In this document: positions 7,420 through 15,638 of the stretch, one piece after another | Numbering within the stretch: position 1 is the stretch's first letter | How the letters are laid out: every line of letters begins with the position of its first letter | NCBI GenBank assembly: GCA_946497375.1 | Contig: CAMMKE010000016.1 | Location: 1-20,310, forward strand | Direction: 5' to 3' | Length of the DNA stretch: 20,310 nt | From: an uncultured Mycoplasmatota bacterium | GTDB taxonomy: Bacteria; Bacillota_I; Bacilli_A; RF39; UBA660 | Made by a program: the position numbers and the translations under genes | The notes under the pieces: generated by a model | What the model saw: only the letters and a program-made list of their open reading frames with translations | Database searches by the model: none | What the model was told of the DNA's origin: nothing

Positions 7420-8511
7420 CTAATCTGTTAGAAAATCCTTTAGTTTACGAGATCTAGATGGATGTCTTAGTTTTCTTAAAGCTTTCGCCTCTATTTGTCT
7501 AATACGCTCTCTTGTAACACCAAAGATTTGTCCAACTTCTTCTAGAGTCCTACATTGTCCATCATCAAGGCCAAATCTAAGTCTTAATACTTTTGCTTCC
7601 CTATCTGTTAGTGTTGCAAGAACACTACTAAGTTCTTCTTTAAGCATTTCTTCAGTAGTATATTCTTCAGGACCTATCATTCTATCATCTTTAATAAAGT
7701 CTCCTAAATGAGAATCATCTTCTTCCCCAATAGGTGTTTCAAGAGCAACAGGATCCTGACTAATCTTATAGACTTCACGCACTTTTTCTACTGGCATCTC
7801 AAGTTTAGCAGCAATCTCATCATCAGTTGGTTCTCTATTTAATTCCTGAGTAAGTTGTCTTTGAATTCTTGCTAGTTTATTAATTGTTTCTACCATATGA
7901 ACAGGTACCCTAATAGTTCTCGCTTGATCTGCTATCGCTCTAGTTATCGCTTGTCTTATCCACCAAGTAGCATATGTTGAAAATTTATATCCTTTAGTAG
8001 GATCAAACTTCTCTACCGCTTTCATTAAACCTATATTTCCTTCTTGAATTAAGTCAAGGAAAAGCATTCCTCTACCAACATAACGTTTAGCGATAGAAAC
8101 AACTAAACGAAGATTAGACTCCGCAAGTATTCTTTTCGCTTCTTCATCCCCATCAACTGCACGCTCTGCATATTCGAATTCTTCATCACTAGTTAAAAGA
8201 GGAATTCTACCTATTTCTTTTAGATACATCCTAACTGGATCATTTATTTTAATATCTTTAGACATTGTCAAGTCTTCCGATTTAGTATGTTCAGTAATTT
8301 CTTCTCCACTAGCATCATCACTACCATCTTCTGAAACAATATCAATACCCGCTGCAACTAAAGCATTATATAAATCATCAAGACTATCACTATCTACTTC
8401 AAGGCCTTTTAATTCATTAGCAAGTTGTTCATAAGTAATATAGCCTTGCTTTTTACCTAATTTTATAAGTTTCTCTTTTCTTTGTTCCATTGTTTTTATT
8501 TCTTCTACCAT
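7420..8511 (-). CDS. rpoD: Primary sigma factor RpoD/SigA
   Basis: This housekeeping sigma-70 factor directs RNA polymerase to promoters such as the TTGACA/TATAAT sites elsewhere in this window. Of its 363 residues, region 1.1 is about 1-80 with an acidic Ser-rich linker. Region 1.2 begins at [16 protein letters not shown] (91-106). Region 2 (about 130-200) has the -10-reading helix [14 protein letters not shown]. Region 3 is about 205-280. Region 4 (about 295-363) has the helix-turn-helix [20 protein letters not shown] that reads the -35. Length and all regions are normal for Bacillota. The start follows GGGGAG at 7 bases and lies one base after the dnaG stop. It is the middle gene of the dnaG-rpoD-trmK operon, so primase, sigma factor and tRNA modification are co-expressed. 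Confidence 0.98.
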   Translation of the reverse strand: MVEEIKTMEQRKEKLIKLGKKQGYITYEQLANELKGLEVDSDSLDDLYNALVAAGIDIVSEDGSDDASGEEITEHTKSEDLTMSKDIKINDPVRMYLKEIGRIPLLTSDEEFEYAERAVDGDEEAKRILAESNLRLVVSIAKRYVGRGMLFLDLIQEGNIGLMKAVEKFDPTKGYKFSTYATWWIRQAITRAIADQARTIRVPVHMVETINKLARIQRQLTQELNREPTDDEIAAKLEMPVEKVREVYKISQDPVALETPIGEEDDSHLGDFIKDDRMIGPEEYTTEEMLKEELSSVLATLTDREAKVLRLRFGLDDGQCRTLEEVGQIFGVTRERIRQIEAKALRKLRHPSRSRKLKDFLTD

Positions 8512-8512
8512 T

Positions 8513-10246
8513 TTAACTCTCCCCTATTCTTAGCTTTCTAATCTCTTCCGCGTATTTTACTTGTCTTAATGGATCTGTTTCATTCTTAATTTTCTCTTCT
8601 AAATTAGCAATTGTTCTTTTCAAGTTATATTCTCTTATTACTTTAAAGTAATCAAATAATTCTTCTTTAGTAACAACAGTCTTTAAATCCATTTCCAATA
8701 CTTCATTTAAGAGATTAAGTAACTCCCCTTTAGGTGTTAAGTAAGTATAAAAGTCTGCTTCATTAATAAACCCATACTTATGATAAAAATAAACAATTTC
8801 ACTTTCTAATGCTCTTAAAGCTTCGGTAGGAAACACTAAATGTTCATCTTCTACCATATCGATAATATCTTGCTTATTTAACATATAATATATAATATTG
8901 AGGCTTGCTTTTTGATACTTATCTTTATTCTTAGGTTGTATAGTTTTTGGAGTAGTAATAACTTCTTTTTTTATCTCTTGATTATTAACTAACTCCTTAA
9001 AACTTTTTTCTAGGGTATTATACCCTATTTCAAACTTTTTTGCAAGGTCTTTTAGTATAATTTCTGTTCTAATAGAATCATTTATCTTAGATGCTTCTTC
9101 TAATACTTCATGAATATAATTAGCTTTCTCTTCACTACTTGCAAAATTACGGTTACGGGATAAGTTCTTAATTTTAAAATCACTATAGTAAATTGCATTA
9201 TTTATTAAAGCTTCAAAAGCATCTCTTCCATTTTTTAGAATATAGGTATCAGGATCATCTTCTCCTGGTAAAGAGATTACTTTAACTTCTATCCCTTCAC
9301 TTTTAAATAACTCCCCAGAGGCGATAGTTGCTTTAACTCCAGCTTCATCACCATCAAAACAAAGGATAATGTTATTAGAAAGTCTTTTAATCTCTTTAAT
9401 ATGGTCACGTGTTAAGGCCGTACCCATAGTAGCGACCGTATTTTTAATCCCTACAGTACTAGCACGAATTATATCCATAAAACCTTCCATTATTATAACA
9501 GACTTTTTAACCCGCGCTTCTTCTCTTGCAATATGGTAATGGTATAATAGTTTACCTTTTTTAAAAAGTTCTGTTTCTTTAGTATTAAGATATTTATTTT
9601 GTTTACCACTATTTATAATACGACCACTAAACCCTATTACTTTACCATTTAAATCGTGTAAAGGAAACATAAGTCTTGAGTTATATATATCATGTTCTTC
9701 ATTACTAAGCCCTACTTTATTAAGCAAATCAATAGAGTGTCCTTTTGCAGTTAATAATTTAGTAAGATCATCTCTATTTTTTAAAGAGTATCCTATCTCA
9801 AATTCTTTAACTGTCTCATCATCAATACTTCTATTCTTTAAATATTCTCTTGCCCCTTCTCCTTCTTTAGTAAGCAAATTATTTTGATAATATTTATTAG
9901 CAAGATCATATATCTTATACCATTCATCATATTTAGTAGATATTTTTTTAGTTTTAAAGCCATTTAAAGTAATACCAATACGACTAGCCAAATCACTTAA
10001 GACTTGATTAAACTCTTTATGTTCATAGTTCATTAAAAAGGTAAAGACATTCCCAGTCGCATGACAAGAGAAACAAGTATAGATTTGTTTTTCCCTTGAT
10101 ACACTCATAGAAGGATTAGTATCATCATGAAAAGGACATACTCCAAAGTAGTTTTTACCACGTTTTTCAAGAGGAATCTTTTCACCAATAACATCAACAA
10201 TATCATTTTTTCTTCTAACTTCATTAATAATATCTTGATTATTCAT
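8513..10246 (-). CDS. dnaG: DNA primase
   Basis: The enzyme synthesises RNA primers at the replication fork with the replicative helicase. The CHC2 zinc-binding site is C37, H40, C58 and C61 (CPFH ... CFSC). The RNA polymerase core domain spans about 110-330. Its Toprim part holds [11 protein letters not shown] with catalytic Glu254, the metal-binding DGDEAG (298-303) and DPDTY (331-335). The remaining C-terminal segment is the helicase-interaction region. I chose the ATG at 10246, giving 577 residues, because AAGGAGGG lies 5 bases upstream; the in-frame TTG at 10264 is upstream of that Shine-Dalgarno and is unlikely. First gene of the macromolecular synthesis operon, with rpoD one base downstream. 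Confidence 0.97.
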   Translation of the reverse strand: MNNQDIINEVRRKNDIVDVIGEKIPLEKRGKNYFGVCPFHDDTNPSMSVSREKQIYTCFSCHATGNVFTFLMNYEHKEFNQVLSDLASRIGITLNGFKTKKISTKYDEWYKIYDLANKYYQNNLLTKEGEGAREYLKNRSIDDETVKEFEIGYSLKNRDDLTKLLTAKGHSIDLLNKVGLSNEEHDIYNSRLMFPLHDLNGKVIGFSGRIINSGKQNKYLNTKETELFKKGKLLYHYHIAREEARVKKSVIIMEGFMDIIRASTVGIKNTVATMGTALTRDHIKEIKRLSNNIILCFDGDEAGVKATIASGELFKSEGIEVKVISLPGEDDPDTYILKNGRDAFEALINNAIYYSDFKIKNLSRNRNFASSEEKANYIHEVLEEASKINDSIRTEIILKDLAKKFEIGYNTLEKSFKELVNNQEIKKEVITTPKTIQPKNKDKYQKASLNIIYYMLNKQDIIDMVEDEHLVFPTEALRALESEIVYFYHKYGFINEADFYTYLTPKGELLNLLNEVLEMDLKTVVTKEELFDYFKVIREYNLKRTIANLEEKIKNETDPLRQVKYAEEIRKLRIGES

Positions 10247-10274
10247 GATATCCCTCCTTACCAATCTATCAATT

Positions 10275-10283
10275 ATTTTATCA
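10275..10283 (-). promoter_or_regulatory. Extended -10 promoter candidate for dnaG operon
   Basis: TGATAAAAT on the minus strand provides a TGN extension plus TAAAAT, about 30 bases before the dnaG ATG. The expected -35 position (about 10298-10303) shows only TAGAAT and falls on the 18-bp palindrome at 10299-10316. Confidence 0.4.
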
Positions 10284-10298
10284 CAACGATAAAGAAAA

Positions 10299-10316
10299 TT
10301 CTATCAATTGATAGAA
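10299..10316. promoter_or_regulatory. 18-bp perfect palindrome upstream of dnaG, possible operator or attenuator
   Basis: TTCTATCAATTGATAGAA is a perfect inverted repeat. The half-motif CTATCAATT recurs at 10265-10273, just before the dnaG ribosome-binding site. On the minus strand the palindrome is followed by TTTTCTTT, so it could alternatively act as a small intrinsic terminator or attenuator ahead of dnaG. Confidence 0.45.
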
Positions 10317-10380
10317 CTTTCCAAAACATTTTCATCCGGAATAATTTATTACTCACTAGCCACCCAGAAGCGAGAAACAT

Positions 10381-10425
10381 TTTCATATATGTAAGTTATA
10401 TAACTTACTTTTATATTATATGAAA
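10381..10425. repeat. Nested inverted repeat in dnaG/10540 divergent intergenic region
   Basis: The inner perfect palindrome GTAAGTTATATAACTTAC (10391-10408) is enclosed by outer arms TTTCATATA (10381-10389) and TATATGAAA (10417-10425). It can fold as one long hairpin on either strand. A 12-base direct repeat AAACATTTTCAT lies at 10324-10335 and 10375-10386. The whole 10247-10539 stretch holds no convincing gene; apart from these repeats and the two promoters I see nothing else in it. Confidence 0.5.
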
Positions 10426-10483
10426 TCTCTTTCATTTAATACATCTTTATTGTATAACAACAAGCTCTCTTAGTAAATACTTT

Positions 10484-10511
10484 TTGACTTCAAATTATTA
10501 CGTGGTATAAT
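10484..10511 (+). promoter_or_regulatory. Promoter of the 10540 gene
   Basis: TTGACT, a 16-base spacer, and TATAAT preceded by TGG (extended -10). The predicted transcript starts about 20 bases before the ATG at 10540 and includes the GGGGA ribosome-binding site. Confidence 0.8.
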
Positions 10512-10539
10512 AGTTTCTATCAGAAATGGGGAATTATTT

Positions 10540-10998
10540 ATGTTAGAACTTATTAAAGAAAGAAAAGTATTAAAAGATAATAGTACATTCTTTAAACTAT
10601 TAAGGGTATCACTTGAAAGAGATTTAAATGAAAAGGAACAAGGCAAATTCTTAGAATCTTCTTATAGAAATATAACTTATTTAGAAGAAGAGTTTAAAAA
10701 TGCTAAAGATAATGTTATTGGTAACTTAATTATTTATAATTCTCTTATCAATAATGGTATTACTTTAGTTAATGATTTAAGAAATGGTCTTAATATAACT
10801 AAAGATAACTTTATTAAAGAAAATATTAATCAATTTAGTGCCCATTATCAAACAGTTAAAGAATATGAAGAAGCTTTCTTAGAATATAGAGAAAGCAGTA
10901 CCAATGAAAGTTATGATAAAACAATAGAAAAGTTTGAAGAAGCGATAGATTATAGCGAAGGATATACCCAAAAAAAGACTTTAACTAAAAAGAGTTAA
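10540..10998 (+). CDS. Hypothetical soluble alpha-helical protein
   Basis: A 152-residue protein I do not recognise. It has no signal peptide or membrane segment. It is rich in Lys, Glu, Asn and Leu, and its charge pattern suggests mostly helices, possibly a helical bundle (EEEFKNAKDNVIGN ... TVKEYEEAFLEYRES ... YDKTIEKFEEAIDY). The C-terminus is basic (KKTLTKKS). A strong promoter (10484-10511), a GGGGA ribosome-binding site 7 bases before the ATG and a shared terminator at its end show that it is a real single-gene unit. It is divergent from dnaG and convergent with the anchored protein at 11005. No function is proposed. Confidence 0.75.
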   Translation: MLELIKERKVLKDNSTFFKLLRVSLERDLNEKEQGKFLESSYRNITYLEEEFKNAKDNVIGNLIIYNSLINNGITLVNDLRNGLNITKDNFIKENINQFSAHYQTVKEYEEAFLEYRESSTNESYDKTIEKFEEAIDYSEGYTQKKTLTKKS

Positions 10999-11006
10999 GG
11001 TCTTTT
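10973..11006. terminator. Shared terminator between convergent genes
   Basis: Arms 10973-10986 (AAAAGACTTTAACT) and 10993-11006 (AGTTAAGGTCTTTT) pair over 14 positions with one T/G mismatch (a wobble in the plus-strand RNA) around a 6-base loop. The minus-strand RNA is followed by seven Us; the plus strand has a shorter U run. The hairpin overlaps both stop codons. Confidence 0.8.
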
Positions 11007-11814
11007 AAAATTCGCTCCCCCTATTAAGTTTTGCAAGTTCTATTAAATAACTATTTTCTATACTATCTTTTGTTTCAAAGATATAAGTGTAACTAGTTAA
11101 CTTATCTTTATATGGCTCTATTAAGTTATTAATATCACTAGATTCATAATCATTATCTTCTTCATATAAATCTACTACTAAGTTTTTATTATTTACTAAA
11201 TCAGTATAACTACCAAAATAAGATGAGGTATTAGGATAAGCGAAAGCTTTCTTTAAAGTTATAGAATAGATTAATTTATCTCCATCGACAATTCTTTTTC
11301 CTTCTACATAATAGTTTTCTATAGATAAAGGCGTATAAGCACTATGGGCATGATAATCATTATCTGCTTTATACATATTAGTATTATTATCATAGATTAG
11401 ATAGTCTCCATCATCTAGAAAGCATGTAGAATTAACAGGATTAAAGGTTGTTTTAGGACCAAAATACTTCTTTAAGACTCTTTTTACTTTATCTAGACTA
11501 ACTCCAGCATCAAAATCTAAATTAAGGTCATTTTTTACATCAATAGGTAATCTATCTATAAAGTTAATCTTTTCTTTATCTGTTAAAGTACTTAAATCTT
11601 TAGTACCATCAAAAGTAACTATATAACTGTCATAAATATTAACTAATTCTAATAAAGATGCCACTTCTTTAGTAGAAAGACTACTACTATCTTCATTAAA
11701 TGTTTCCCTACTTTCTCCTTTTAGATTAATATTAACTATAAATATGATGGATGCTACTATTATAAGGGTTATTAAGGCAATAAATAACATCCCTACTCTT
11801 CTTGCATTTTCCAT
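11005..11814 (-). CDS. Hypothetical membrane-anchored protein
   Basis: A 269-residue protein of unrecognised family. Residues about 8-28 (GMLFIALITLIIVASIIFIV) form a single N-terminal membrane anchor after a positively charged NARR, so the remaining 240 residues are probably outside the cell. The ectodomain has one cysteine (in NSTCFLDDGDYLIYD), many Asp, Asn and Tyr, and a helical stretch with KVKRVLKKYFGP. The start follows AAAGGAAG. It lies directly downstream of the aspS terminator, so it needs its own promoter; TATACT at 11845-11840 is a possible -10 without a good -35. It ends in the terminator shared with the plus-strand gene. Confidence 0.75.
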   Translation of the reverse strand: MENARRVGMLFIALITLIIVASIIFIVNINLKGESRETFNEDSSSLSTKEVASLLELVNIYDSYIVTFDGTKDLSTLTDKEKINFIDRLPIDVKNDLNLDFDAGVSLDKVKRVLKKYFGPKTTFNPVNSTCFLDDGDYLIYDNNTNMYKADNDYHAHSAYTPLSIENYYVEGKRIVDGDKLIYSITLKKAFAYPNTSSYFGSYTDLVNNKNLVVDLYEEDNDYESSDINNLIEPYKDKLTSYTYIFETKDSIENSYLIELAKLNRGSEF

Positions 11815-11869
11815 AAACCTAGCTTCCTTTCTTACTTAGAGTATAAGGGAATATGGGAAAATATTCTAT

Positions 11870-11905
11870 AAAAAAAGAAAAAAGACATGTAAATTTACAC
11901 GTCTT
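11870..11905 (-). terminator. Intrinsic terminator after aspS
   Basis: Near-perfect inverted repeat 11882-11905 (AAGACGUGUAAA / UUUACAUGUCUU in the RNA, one G-U pair) followed on the minus strand by UUUUCUUUUUU. The stem begins at the aspS stop codon. Confidence 0.85.
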
Positions 11906-13220
11906 ATGGATTTAATCTATTAGGTCCTCTAAATATCAACATAGACTCTTTAACACTAGGTAATCCTAATACTAACATAGTAAGTCTATCTACTCCTAGT
12001 CCAAAACCACCATGAGGAGGGCATCCATATTTAAAGAACTCTAGATAGAACTCTACATCTTTATCAAGACCTTTTTCTTTGGCTTGTTTAACTAAAACAT
12101 CATATCTATGCTCACGTTCTGCTCCTGTAGTTATTTCAACACCACGATAAATTAAATCATAGCCTTCAGGAATACCATCTTTACGCATATGATAGAAAGC
12201 ACGTTTTTCTTTAGGATAATCTGTAACAAAGATAAACTCTGAGTTAAACTCATCCATTGCATAACGATAACTTAGTCTCTCTGCTTCAGTAGTTAAATCA
12301 TTTTTTTCACTTTCATCTACTTTATAGTCATATCTTTTTTCAAGTTCATCATATAAATCTGCTAATTTTACTCTTGGAAACTTCTCTTTAGGAACAACTA
12401 TTTCTTTTCCATAAAGATTTTTAACTAATTCGCCATACTTTTCATTTAACTTTTCTAAAGTATAAGTTAATAATTCTTCTTCAAAATCCATAACATCGCG
12501 ATAAGAGTCAATATAGGCAAACTCTACGTCGAAACCAGTAAACTCTGTTGTGTGTCTTGAAGTATTAGAGTTTTCAGCACGGAAAACAGGGGCAACTTCA
12601 AATACTCTATCATAACCACTAGCAATAGCCATTTGTTTATAAAATTGTGGGGACTGGGCAAGATATGCTTTTCTATCAAAGTATTTTACTTCAAAGACAT
12701 CTGCCCCGCTCTCACTGGCTGCTCCTATTAGTTTAGGTGTATGGATTTCTGTAAAGTCATGAGAATACATAAACTCTCTCATAAATTTAACCATATCACT
12801 TTGAATCTTAAAGATATTAAAGTTATATTCATTTCTAAGGTCTAACCAACGATAATCTAGTCTTTGGTCAAGTAATTGAGCATCCTTATCATGAATATTA
12901 ATAGGAAGTTCAGCATCACTTTTACTTGTAACTTCTATTTTCGTAGGAATAAACTCCATTCCTCTTAATCTAACATTTTCATTTTTCTTTAGAGTACCTG
13001 TTACTTTAATAGTAGATTCAACTGTTAAATTATTAACTAACTCTACCATCTCAGCATTATTTTCATCACTCTTTTCAATAGTTACTTGTACTTTATCAGT
13101 AGAGTCTCTAAGTACTAAGAACTGTACCCATTTAATATTTCTAATATTTTCAACAAAACCACTAAATTCTATTTCTTTATCAAAATAATTTTCTAAGTCT
13201 TTAAAAAATATCTTATTCAT
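11904..13220 (-). CDS. aspS: Aspartyl-tRNA synthetase, archaeal/eukaryal-like short form (probably non-discriminating)
   Basis: This class II synthetase charges tRNA-Asp and, if non-discriminating, also tRNA-Asn. The protein is 438 residues, well below the roughly 590 of ordinary bacterial AspRS, and lacks the inserted GAD domain. Seen in order: N-terminal OB-fold anticodon domain (about 1-105), the flipping-loop region IGAASESGADVFEVKYF (165-181), QSPQFYKQMAIASGYDRVFEVAPVFRAE (motif 2 region, 189-216), RHTTEFTGFDVEFAY and motif 3 GGFGLGVDRLTML (404-416). These match AspS2 enzymes of archaea, eukaryotes and some Bacillota. The TEFTGFD segment argues for AspRS rather than AsnRS. The chosen ATG at 13220 follows GAAGGA and overlaps the last 8 bases of hisS; an upstream in-frame ATG at 13241 lacks a site. 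Residue 24, in the anticodon loop linked to discrimination, is Glu, so specificity is uncertain. Confidence 0.9.
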   Translation of the reverse strand: MNKIFFKDLENYFDKEIEFSGFVENIRNIKWVQFLVLRDSTDKVQVTIEKSDENNAEMVELVNNLTVESTIKVTGTLKKNENVRLRGMEFIPTKIEVTSKSDAELPINIHDKDAQLLDQRLDYRWLDLRNEYNFNIFKIQSDMVKFMREFMYSHDFTEIHTPKLIGAASESGADVFEVKYFDRKAYLAQSPQFYKQMAIASGYDRVFEVAPVFRAENSNTSRHTTEFTGFDVEFAYIDSYRDVMDFEEELLTYTLEKLNEKYGELVKNLYGKEIVVPKEKFPRVKLADLYDELEKRYDYKVDESEKNDLTTEAERLSYRYAMDEFNSEFIFVTDYPKEKRAFYHMRKDGIPEGYDLIYRGVEITTGAEREHRYDVLVKQAKEKGLDKDVEFYLEFFKYGCPPHGGFGLGVDRLTMLVLGLPSVKESMLIFRGPNRLNP

Positions 13221-14529
13221 CACAGTCACATCCTTCTTCATGATTATGAAAATCTGCTTCTATAGGCAAGTTATCATCACTTATATGTTCATCAAAGTAA
13301 TAGATAATATATTCCATCATAATCTTTTCTTCTTCTTTAGTCTTATTATTCTTAATAGTAATTAAGCCTTCGTTTAAATCATCACTGTTAAGTAGTATTA
13401 AATATTTACTATTAAAGTAATCTGCTCTTTTAAACTGACTCTTTAAGCTTCTTCCTGTATACTCTGTTTCTACTACAAAGCCTGACATTCTAAGTTCATT
13501 TGCAAGGTAGATAGCGTTTTTCTTTTCATCTTCATTAACATACATAATGAAAGCATCTATATCATCTCTAACGTTTTCTATATCTCTTTCTATTATCTCT
13601 TCAACTAATCTATCAAGTCCAACAGCATAACCTACACATGGTGTTTCTGGTCCACCTAGCATACTAACTAAGTTATCATATCTTCCTCCACCACCTAAAG
13701 CAAGATTATTGTTTTCCGTCATTAGTTCAAAAACAGTATGATTATAATAGTCAAGTCCTCTAACTATCTTAGGGTCTATTTCATATTTAACTTCTAATAA
13801 ATCAAGATACTCGCACACCTTATCAAAGTGTTCCTTACTTTCAACACTAAGATAATCTAATATATTAGGAGCATCTTTAAAGTAGTCTTTATTACTATCT
13901 ACTTTACAGTCTATAATCCTTAAAGGATTCTTATCAAATCTTTCCTTACAATCATCACATAAGTCGTCTAAATGAGGCTTAAAATAGTTTTTTAAGGCTT
14001 CTCTATATTTATCACGAGACTCTTTATCTCCTATACTATTAATATGTACTATAGTATCTGTTAATCCTAACATTTTATTAATATTGTAAGCAAGAGAAAT
14101 AACTTCAGCATCCATCATAGGGTCACTACTACCTAGAACCTCTACTCCATATTGACTAAGCTCTCTATATCTTCCCTTTTGTGGCCTTTCATAACGATAC
14201 ATTGTTCCATTATAATATACTTTAACAGGTAAGTTATGAGTCCCATACATTTTATTTTCTATATAACTTCTAACTACTCCTGCCGTTCCTTCTGGTCTTA
14301 AGGTAATAGATCTATCTCCTCTATCTTTAAAGTCATATGTTTCTTTAGTAACTATATCAGTAGAGTCCCCTATTCCTCTTTTGAATAATTCAGTAGATTC
14401 AAATATAGGAGTTCTAATATAATTATAGTTATATTTTTCCATTACAGAATCAATTACTTCTTCTACATATTTCCAAGTTCTTGCTCTCTTATCAGTTAAA
14501 TCAACTGTTCCTTTTGGTTTACTAATCAT
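13213..14529 (-). CDS. hisS: Histidyl-tRNA synthetase
   Basis: This class II synthetase charges tRNA-His. Its 438 residues include the N-terminal PKGTVDL motif, motif 2 YRYERPQKGRYRELSQYGVE (111-130), the histidine-specific VRGLDYYNHTVFEL (256-269), LGGGGRYDNL (278-287) and GYAVGLDRL of motif 3 (300-308). A HisRS-type anticodon domain follows (about 325-410). CDDC (191-194) and a further Cys208 form the cysteine cluster common in Bacillota HisRS. The enzyme carries an extra acidic C-terminal tail ending in HNHEEGCDCDE. The tail codons also contain the ribosome-binding site of the overlapping aspS. The start is set by AAAGGG 6 bases upstream. First gene of a two-gene operon; no T-box leader fits in the short upstream region. 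Confidence 0.96.
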   Translation of the reverse strand: MISKPKGTVDLTDKRARTWKYVEEVIDSVMEKYNYNYIRTPIFESTELFKRGIGDSTDIVTKETYDFKDRGDRSITLRPEGTAGVVRSYIENKMYGTHNLPVKVYYNGTMYRYERPQKGRYRELSQYGVEVLGSSDPMMDAEVISLAYNINKMLGLTDTIVHINSIGDKESRDKYREALKNYFKPHLDDLCDDCKERFDKNPLRIIDCKVDSNKDYFKDAPNILDYLSVESKEHFDKVCEYLDLLEVKYEIDPKIVRGLDYYNHTVFELMTENNNLALGGGGRYDNLVSMLGGPETPCVGYAVGLDRLVEEIIERDIENVRDDIDAFIMYVNEDEKKNAIYLANELRMSGFVVETEYTGRSLKSQFKRADYFNSKYLILLNSDDLNEGLITIKNNKTKEEEKIMMEYIIYYFDEHISDDNLPIEADFHNHEEGCDCDE

Positions 14530-14554
14530 ATTAATCCCTTTCTTTCTAAGCTTT

Positions 14555-14583
14555 ATTATACAGTAAAATTCTCCTTAAGGAAA
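14555..14583 (-). promoter_or_regulatory. Promoter of hisS-aspS operon
   Basis: A perfect TATAAT on the minus strand at 14560-14555, about 25 bases before the hisS ATG. The -35 region 17 bases away reads TTTCCT, a poor match, so activity may rest on the -10. Confidence 0.5.
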
Positions 14584-14591
14584 GCATAACC

Positions 14592-14620
14592 TTGATTTTT
14601 CTTTAATTTTGTGGTATTTT
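14592..14620 (+). promoter_or_regulatory. Promoter of the kinase-like gene
   Basis: TTGATT, a 17-base spacer, and TATTTT preceded by TGG (extended -10). It covers the GTG at 14611, which supports the later ATG at 14650 as the true start. Confidence 0.65.
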
Positions 14621-14649
14621 ATATATTACTTTTAGAAAGGGGCTATACT

Positions 14650-15435
14650 ATGAATATAAGTTTTAGAGAAGCTTGTTTTATTAAGAAGCTCCCTAATATG
14701 GAAGGTTCATTTGGTTATCTTGCCACTCATAAGACTCTTCCTAATGGGACAGTTATTAAAGTTATAAATAATTTAACAAAAGAAAAAGAATCTACTATAA
14801 GAGAATTATTAGGCGAAAAGAAAATTGAAGGTAGTGGTTATCCTATTGATGAATATAGCGTTGATAATAAATTACAAGGTTTTATCATGCCTTACTATTC
14901 TCATTCTCATACTTTTGATTATATTGTTAATAGAGATATGTTTACACATAAGGAAAGATTAAAAACTTCAATTGATTGTACTAGACAGTTGAAAGAGTTA
15001 CATAATAAAGGTTTCTTTTTAAATGATATCGCTTTATCTAATAGTCTTATTGATAAAGATGGAGGTCACTTAATAGACTTTGATTCTGCTACTAAAAGAA
15101 GTCCTAAGAAAACAGAAAGTCATTATGAATTAACCTTAAACGGTAAAATGCTAAGACCAAATTATAATACTGATAAATTAAAACAAGCTTTAACAAATCT
15201 CTCAATTATTTATGGAATTAATTTTGAAAAAGTAATAAAAGATAGAACTACTGATGTTAATAGTTTATTTAGTCTATTTAAAGATAACAAAAAGATTTTT
15301 AATCTTTTATACAGTTACCTTAGTTGTGATAGTTCTAAGCCTTATTTCGATGTATTAATAGATACTTTAGAAGATAAAGAAAAAATTATGTATGAAAGTG
15401 ATAAGATATATAGAAAAACTAATAATTTAGTTTAA
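14650..15435 (+). CDS. Protein-kinase-like protein with atypical catalytic loop
   Basis: A 261-residue protein that shows the order of protein-kinase landmarks: a glycine-rich loop NMEGSFG (16-22), a beta-3 lysine in TVIKVIN (K37), a possible alpha-C Glu (E52), then the catalytic loop LHNKGFFLNDIALSNSLID (117-135) with D126 and N131, and the metal motif LIDFD (141-145). The canonical HRD is LND and DFG is DFD, so it could be a diverged active kinase or a pseudokinase. Residues after about 160 are helical and not recognisable. There is no membrane segment. The start ATG follows AAAGGGG at 7 bases. The gene is alone, with its own promoter and terminator, divergent from hisS; its substrate cannot be inferred. 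Confidence 0.7.
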   Translation: MNISFREACFIKKLPNMEGSFGYLATHKTLPNGTVIKVINNLTKEKESTIRELLGEKKIEGSGYPIDEYSVDNKLQGFIMPYYSHSHTFDYIVNRDMFTHKERLKTSIDCTRQLKELHNKGFFLNDIALSNSLIDKDGGHLIDFDSATKRSPKKTESHYELTLNGKMLRPNYNTDKLKQALTNLSIIYGINFEKVIKDRTTDVNSLFSLFKDNKKIFNLLYSYLSCDSSKPYFDVLIDTLEDKEKIMYESDKIYRKTNNLV

Positions 15436-15445
15436 GACAAAATAA

Positions 15446-15472
15446 AAGAGTCATCTAAACTCTTCTTTTTTG
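15446..15472 (+). terminator. Intrinsic terminator after kinase-like gene
   Basis: Six-pair stem AAGAGT (15446-15451) / ACTCTT (15459-15464), seven-base loop, then CTTTTTTGTTT. Confidence 0.75.
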
Positions 15473-15638
15473 TTTATTTGGGCGACTATAAAACAAAATA
15501 AGATGGTAAAGAGAGTCAGATGACTAGGAAAATTTATTCCCAATAACAATATATAATAAAAGTTGAAAAGTTACAAGTACGAGTTTTCGTAAATGCGTTC
15601 AAACTCTTTAATATCAACAAAAATTTATAATATTTTTT
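15473..15638. other. Intergenic stretch with small inverted repeats
   Basis: No gene is evident. AGTCAGATGACT near 15514-15525 is a short inverted repeat. Arms GAGTTT (15581-15586) and AAACTC (15601-15606) could form a hairpin with an inner CG/CG pair. A TATAAT at 15552-15557 on the plus strand lacks a matching -35. There is no clear U-tailed terminator for the minus-strand gene ending at 15639. Confidence 0.35.

Noticed and set aside
10127..10423. Plus-strand open frame of 98 codons overlapping the dnaG start
   Set aside because: It runs antisense through the dnaG start, with low-complexity composition and no ribosome-binding site.
14530..14649. T-box riboswitch controlling hisS (or trpS)
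   Set aside because: The region between hisS and the divergent kinase-like gene is only about 120 bases and already holds two promoters; no T-box sequence or leader hairpin is seen. trpS is internal to an operon.
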